Positions 6,629-9,362 of a DNA stretch of 9,362 nucleotides are shown here, piece by piece. Location of the stretch: positions 1 through 9,362 of the forward strand of contig JAFGRF010000324.1 of NCBI GenBank assembly GCA_016935295.1. Direction: 5' to 3'. Position 1 is the stretch's first letter, and each line of letters begins with the position of its first letter. Source of the DNA: Caldifarciminota bacterium (GTDB lineage Bacteria > Hydrothermota > Tepidihabitantia > Tepidihabitantales > Tepidihabitantaceae). The position numbers were made by a program, and so were the translations under genes. The notes under the pieces were generated by a model, which saw only the letters and a list, made by a program, of their open reading frames with translations, was not told the origin of the DNA and made no database searches.

Positions 6629-7657
6629 TTAGCCCGGTGCGGCCTGAGTAGCGGGCCGGACCAGTGCCGCCTTCGCGGTCCGACCTCTTCCGAGTTGTCT
6701 GGTGCACTCCGCGCCGGCCGGCAGACCGAACAGCCTGGCAAGGAATGCCCGTCCCTCATCACCGGTCAGCCCGAGCGCCCCGAGGCGTCTCCGGACCGCA
6801 TCGCGATGCTTGTACACGACCCACTGGTTCCGGTGAATCTTCTGTCCTACGTCGGCGGCGGTCATGTCCTTGGACAGCAGCCAGATGATGTCGCCGTCCT
6901 CGCCCATCTCGACCAGCCACTTGATCATTCCGTAGTGTCTGCCGTCCTCGTAGGTGCGCGCGACCTTCAGCAGTGTCCGGTCCACGCACTCCATCGTCAT
7001 GCCGTAGAGCCGCGCTACCTCGCAGCGCGAGAGATTACCTTCATACCAATTGTAGAACATCTGCTGCTCACGCCCGCCGGCGCTCTCATCCGGGCACGCC
7101 CGAGCGTATCCGCCGTCCGGGGCAGCGGCAAGCAGTGCCTCCTCGGTGCAGACACCGATCTGCCTGCCCGTCAGTTCCTCGGGTCCCGGCGTCGTGGTGC
7201 TGCCCGCTTCGTCCTCTTTCAGCGCCGCCGACTCCTCCGGGATGCTCTCGGTGCGGTAGGAATCACTGAGGACGTTGTGGTACTCCTTGCCGAGGACCCG
7301 CAGGGACGCGCGCAGATACTGCCGGGGCGAGTACTTCTCGATATGGTCGTGCAGATGTCGGGAGAGGAACTCCATTGTCCGGTGCAGGGCCGCCTCGTAG
7401 ACATCGTTGTACTTCAGACAGACGTCCAGCCCGTGCGGCTGCCTGGGACCCGAAACGCGGATGGTCGCGCCGCGGGCGAACTGCAGCAGGATGAGGTGAG
7501 TCAACTCCACAAACTCTGAAACCTCGGCTTCGCTCAGGACCTCGTATCTGGCCTTCAGACCACCGAAGACAGCCTCCAGCGCGGCAAAGGCGCTCCGCCG
7601 GTCCAACCGGGCGATTCCGGCTATCACGCGGTCCATCTCAGCCAGGAGCGGCGACAT
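6629..7657 (-). CDS. Divergent ECF-like RNA polymerase sigma factor with extra C-terminal HTH
   Basis: This encodes 342 residues from ATG 7657. The ATG at 7708 lacks a Shine-Dalgarno, while AGGAG sits eight bases before 7657. Residues 83-134 resemble sigma region 2 (DVYEAALHRTMEFL, then YSPRQYLRASLRVLGKEYHNV, like the F..WL..IARN pattern). A 60-residue acidic linker follows. Residues 196-235 resemble region 4: REQQMFYNWYEGNLSRCEVA then RLYGMTMECVDRTLLKVAR, matching the usual EG-S--EIA-L-G-S-GTV pattern. Unusually, about 100 residues follow, with a second helix-turn-helix-like stretch at 254-293 (DIIWLLSKDMTAADVGQKIH, then WVVYKHRDAVRRRL). The N-terminal 75 residues are also extra. The protein is longer than typical ECF factors. 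It should direct RNA polymerase to a private set of promoters under control of the anti-sigma-like product just downstream. Assignment rests on motif pattern only; a non-sigma HTH regulator is the alternative. Confidence 0.7.
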   Translation of the reverse strand: MSPLLAEMDRVIAGIARLDRRSAFAALEAVFGGLKARYEVLSEAEVSEFVELTHLILLQFARGATIRVSGPRQPHGLDVCLKYNDVYEAALHRTMEFLSRHLHDHIEKYSPRQYLRASLRVLGKEYHNVLSDSYRTESIPEESAALKEDEAGSTTTPGPEELTGRQIGVCTEEALLAAAPDGGYARACPDESAGGREQQMFYNWYEGNLSRCEVARLYGMTMECVDRTLLKVARTYEDGRHYGMIKWLVEMGEDGDIIWLLSKDMTAADVGQKIHRNQWVVYKHRDAVRRRLGALGLTGDEGRAFLARLFGLPAGAECTRQLGRGRTAKAALVRPATQAAPG

Positions 7658-7665
7658 TGCCTTGT

Positions 7666-7670
7666 CTCCT
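7666..7670 (-). promoter_or_regulatory. Ribosome binding site deciding the sigma-like gene start
   Basis: AGGAG on the minus strand, eight bases before ATG 7657. The longer reading from ATG 7708 has no such site, and its 17 extra residues are Asp/Glu/Pro/Thr-rich without family similarity. Confidence 0.65.
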
Positions 7671-7721
7671 GTTCTGTCCGATGGTTCCACGGTGGCTGGT
7701 TCGGCCATGGGCGTGTGCCGC

Positions 7722-8048
7722 CTATCTAGAGATCATCAGCAGACCGCCCAGATTTCGCGAGAAGCACCAGACCCACCAGGGCAGGTTCGGCACCACTTGC
7801 TGGATCCGGAGATTCGGCCTCTCGCTCCAAACGGGTCCAATGCTCTGGTCGTCCGCCGTGTCTCTGACCACGGTTCCGAAATCGAGCCGCGGACACGGAG
7901 GGTTGTAGGAGTCGCGGCTGAACACGGGCTTCGTCACCTCTGCGACCGAGTTGGGGCCGACTCTGACGAACGCTGCCGGTCTTGCCAGTACTACGCTTGT
8001 GAGCAGGATAACGACCAGGATGGGCAACAGCCTCTTGAACGTGCGCAT
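7722..8048 (-). CDS. Small secreted protein encoded ahead of the sigma-like gene
   Basis: This encodes 108 residues from ATG 8048, which has a near-perfect AGGAGG four bases upstream; the upstream ATG at 8108 is not supported. Residues 1-22 are a clear signal peptide (MRTFKRLL, hydrophobic core, then VVLARPA). The mature part of about 85 residues has only two cysteines (C52, C95), a Pro-rich middle (YNPPCPRLDFG) and an aromatic end (LPWWVWCFSR). No family was recognised. It is the first gene after a strong promoter and lies 64 bp upstream of the sigma-like gene, so it is probably co-transcribed with the sigma and anti-sigma genes. It could be the extracytoplasmic sensor or ligand of that pathway, but this is context inference only. 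A broken remnant of a longer secreted protein cannot be excluded. Confidence 0.7.
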   Translation of the reverse strand: MRTFKRLLPILVVILLTSVVLARPAAFVRVGPNSVAEVTKPVFSRDSYNPPCPRLDFGTVVRDTADDQSIGPVWSERPNLRIQQVVPNLPWWVWCFSRNLGGLLMISR

Positions 8049-8162
8049 GATTCCTCCTCTGTGGCTATGCGCCGAGGCGCGATTCTGGGAACTCATGACC
8101 GGTTCCATACATAGTCATATACTTCCCGATTGGAAAGGCAGTTCACCGCCTCTCCCAGATAG

Positions 8163-8190
8163 ATTCTACCCCCCGGCATTTCCCTGTCAA
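8163..8190 (-). promoter_or_regulatory. Strong sigma-70-type promoter of the sigma/anti-sigma operon
   Basis: On the minus strand, a perfect TTGACA (8185-8190) and TAGAAT (8163-8168, one mismatch) are separated by 16 bases. The predicted transcript starts near 8156, leaving a leader of about 108 nt before ATG 8048. It has a housekeeping look, so the operon need not depend on its own sigma factor. Confidence 0.65.
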
Positions 8191-8344
8191 TACGAGCCGG
8201 CTGCCGTACCGTAAGTGGTAACGCATCAAGACGATGCAGACGCGCATCCAGCCCGGCAGGCCCGCCGCGGTGGTGCCGACGGCGCACGGAACAGCTCCCG
8301 CTTCCTGGTTGTCAGCACAGCATCTCCGACTATTCTGTCCGAGC

Positions 8345-8373
8345 TTGACAGGCAGGGGAACGGAGTGTGTAAT
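8345..8373 (+). promoter_or_regulatory. Strong sigma-70-type promoter of the plus-strand secreted gene
   Basis: TTGACA (8345-8350) and TGTAAT (8368-8373) are separated by the optimal 17 bases, with a single mismatch in the -10. The ATG at 8372 lies inside the -10, so it cannot be the start codon of this transcript. The predicted start is near 8380. Confidence 0.6.
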
Positions 8374-8394
8374 GAGTCGGCTCCTGGCCGTAAG

Positions 8395-8448
8395 GGGAGG
8401 CCGGCCGGACGCCCTTCCAGGAATCGTGCCTCCCGTTGAACAGGGAGG
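8395..8448 (+). promoter_or_regulatory. Possible translational switch in the 5' leader (competing stems)
   Basis: CCTCCC (8429-8434) can pair with the Shine-Dalgarno GGGAGG (8443-8448) across an 8-nt loop, hiding it. The same segment, as GCCTCCC (8428-8434), can instead pair with the upstream GGGAGGC (8395-8401), seven bases, which would free the Shine-Dalgarno. The two pairings are mutually exclusive, as in riboswitch or attenuator platforms. The role is inferred from base pairing only; in GC-rich DNA such complementarity can arise by chance. Confidence 0.35.
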
Positions 8449-8452
8449 AAGC

Positions 8453-9322
8453 TTGCCCAGAACGGTAGCAGTCATCACGCTCTTCGCCGCGATGCTCGCC
8501 GGCATCAGCCTCGCGAACAACTCCAGCCTGATTGCAGAGCCGGATCCCGGCCCGTTCATCCGCTGGGAGAAGTTCTACGACCGGAACGGTAACCCGCTGC
8601 CCGGGAACCCGCAGGACGACGTCGGCGCGGACTCGCTCTTCTTCAAGTGGTACGGCGTGCTCGATACGCTGTATGGGTGCCCGAAGTCGGAGGTGCCGGA
8701 CCCGGCTCCGGTCAGCTGCCGGGCCCGATTCGCTTTCCTCGATGTCCAGACTCGGGTCGGGATGGACCCGGCCGGCACCTACATCTACGAGGTAAACGGC
8801 ACCACGCTGCGCCGGCACAGCACGAGCGACGGGTCTCACACCGACTATACGATTACCAACGGCAGCTCCGCGTGCCGCGCCGACGGCAACTACCTGTACG
8901 TGCCGGTCGGCGACGTGGTGTACAAGTACACCCTCACCGGCACCCTCGTCAGCCAGACGACGCTCGACATCACCCCGCACCAGTACAACTTCTCGCTCGC
9001 CAACGACACGGTTTGGTGCGGAACCGATACGGTCCTCAACGGCTACGCGTGCTCGAATTTCACGGGCGGCTCGATAACGGCCGACGCCACGTGGAACGTC
9101 GGCGGCGGCAGCCCGTCCCCGGCGTTTGTCGCCTGGGACGGCCGGTACTACTACGTCGTCTGGAGCGGCAATGCCAGCAGCACGTTCAAACGGTTCAACC
9201 CGAACCGCACCCTCTCGGCCAGCGGCACGGCAAGCGTCGACGCGCGCGGCCTGATGTGCGTCGGGCCGGGCGTGCGGCAAGCCGTACTCGACTCGCGGCT
9301 CCCCGCTATTCTGTGTGGGTAA
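8453..9322 (+). CDS. Secreted beta-propeller-like protein, TTG start, possibly truncated
   Basis: This encodes 289 residues from TTG 8453, preceded by GGGAGGAAGC. Longer in-frame starts (8234, 8372) lie upstream of, or inside, the predicted promoter. From the TTG, residues 1-21 are a textbook signal peptide (PRTVAVITLFAAMLAGISLA). After an N-terminal segment comes a run of about four strand-rich repeats of roughly 40 residues (108-268), each with aromatic strand cores: YIYEVNGTTLRRHS, NYLYVPVGDVVYKYTLTG, TVWCGTDTVLNGYACSNF, RYYYVVWSGNASSTFKRFNP. This is the look of a beta-propeller, exported to periplasm or surface. Four blades are fewer than the usual six to eight, and the last 20 residues lose the pattern, so a natural truncation or frameshift near 9260 is possible. 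No catalytic residues were recognised; the function is unknown. Confidence 0.75.
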   Translation: MPRTVAVITLFAAMLAGISLANNSSLIAEPDPGPFIRWEKFYDRNGNPLPGNPQDDVGADSLFFKWYGVLDTLYGCPKSEVPDPAPVSCRARFAFLDVQTRVGMDPAGTYIYEVNGTTLRRHSTSDGSHTDYTITNGSSACRADGNYLYVPVGDVVYKYTLTGTLVSQTTLDITPHQYNFSLANDTVWCGTDTVLNGYACSNFTGGSITADATWNVGGGSPSPAFVAWDGRYYYVVWSGNASSTFKRFNPNRTLSASGTASVDARGLMCVGPGVRQAVLDSRLPAILCG

Positions 9323-9345
9323 GGTTGTTGACGGAGGGGTGTTTG

Positions 9346-9362
9346 GTGGCTAGCTTCAGCTA
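9346..9362 (+). CDS. Possible start of a further gene (runs off the window)
   Basis: GGAGGGG (9333-9339) lies six bases before GTG 9346, which opens V-A-S-F-S to the window end; TTG 9343 is in the same frame. Only five codons are visible, so this is weak. Equally, it may be a former continuation of the propeller-like gene in another frame. Confidence 0.2.

Larger units (their letters stand above)
8049..8452. other. Divergent intergenic region between two operons
   Basis: About 400 bp separate the start codons of the minus operon (8048) and the plus gene (8453). It holds a promoter for each direction (8163-8190 minus; 8345-8373 plus) and both leaders. Between the promoters, 8191-8344, only weak symmetry was seen: GCATC-N5-GATGC at 8223-8237, and TACC-N6-GGTA at about 8207-8220. 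In the minus leader, GCGCC/GGCGC at 8069-8080 lies just before the ribosome site of the small secreted protein. Open frames across this region look fortuitous. Confidence 0.6.

Noticed and set aside
6431..7519. 362-codon plus-strand open frame over the sigma/anti-sigma genes
   Set aside because: No recognisable motif or ribosome site. The minus-strand readings carry the HTH and zinc motifs.
1219..7657. FecI/FecR/FecA-type cell-surface signalling system
   Set aside because: The receptor has a carboxypeptidase-regulatory-like domain rather than an STN signalling domain, and the anti-sigma-like protein has no FecR domain or membrane helix. Only proximity supports a link.
8330..9280. 316-codon minus-strand open frame over the propeller-like gene
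   Set aside because: Arg/Ala/Val-rich composition with no motif. The plus-strand protein has a signal peptide and balanced secreted-protein composition.

Overview
This is a GC-rich bacterial window (roughly 60% GC by eye) from an organism with an outer membrane. Evidence for the outer membrane is a TonB-dependent receptor, a lipoprotein and several signal-peptide proteins. The receptor has an N-terminal carboxypeptidase-regulatory-like domain. It is followed by a secreted protein of a kind I associate with uncultured FCB-group and neighbouring phyla (WOR-3, KSB1, Zixibacteria-like genomes). That placement rests on protein style and remembered family patterns, so the phylum is a guess. No rRNA, tRNA, CRISPR array or mobile element was found.

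Layout, left to right. Positions 1-5117 hold a minus-strand operon, transcribed right to left: a lipoprotein (4062-5117), a TonB-dependent receptor (1219-4065, overlapping the lipoprotein by 4 bp) and a secreted beta-rich protein (1-1209, running off the left edge). The three are tightly packed and look translationally coupled, suggesting a cell-surface uptake or assembly module. Upstream is a gene-free stretch, 5118-5512. It holds a plausible promoter (5413-5440), terminator-like hairpins of the neighbouring operon, and a leader of about 290 nt with several perfect inverted repeats.

Positions 5513-8048 hold a second minus-strand operon: a small secreted protein (7722-8048), a divergent ECF-like sigma factor with an extra C-terminal helix-turn-helix (6629-7657), and a protein with an N-terminal zinc-binding anti-sigma motif and a helical-repeat body (5513-6607). 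A good sigma-70-type promoter (8163-8190) precedes it. This looks like a self-contained sigma/anti-sigma signalling cassette. The receptor operon next to it is a natural candidate target, but no direct link is visible: the receptor has no STN signalling domain and the anti-sigma protein no FecR domain.

Positions 8345-9322 hold a divergent plus-strand gene for a secreted, probably beta-propeller-like protein. Its promoter overlaps the apparent ATG start, which points to a downstream TTG start at 8453 with a strong Shine-Dalgarno sequence. That sequence lies in a hairpin with a competing upstream partner, so the leader may be a translational switch. The last bases (from about 9331) may begin another gene.

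The two most interesting points are the sigma/anti-sigma/secreted-protein cassette with its unusual architecture, and the two structured leaders, neither of which matches a riboswitch class I recognise.
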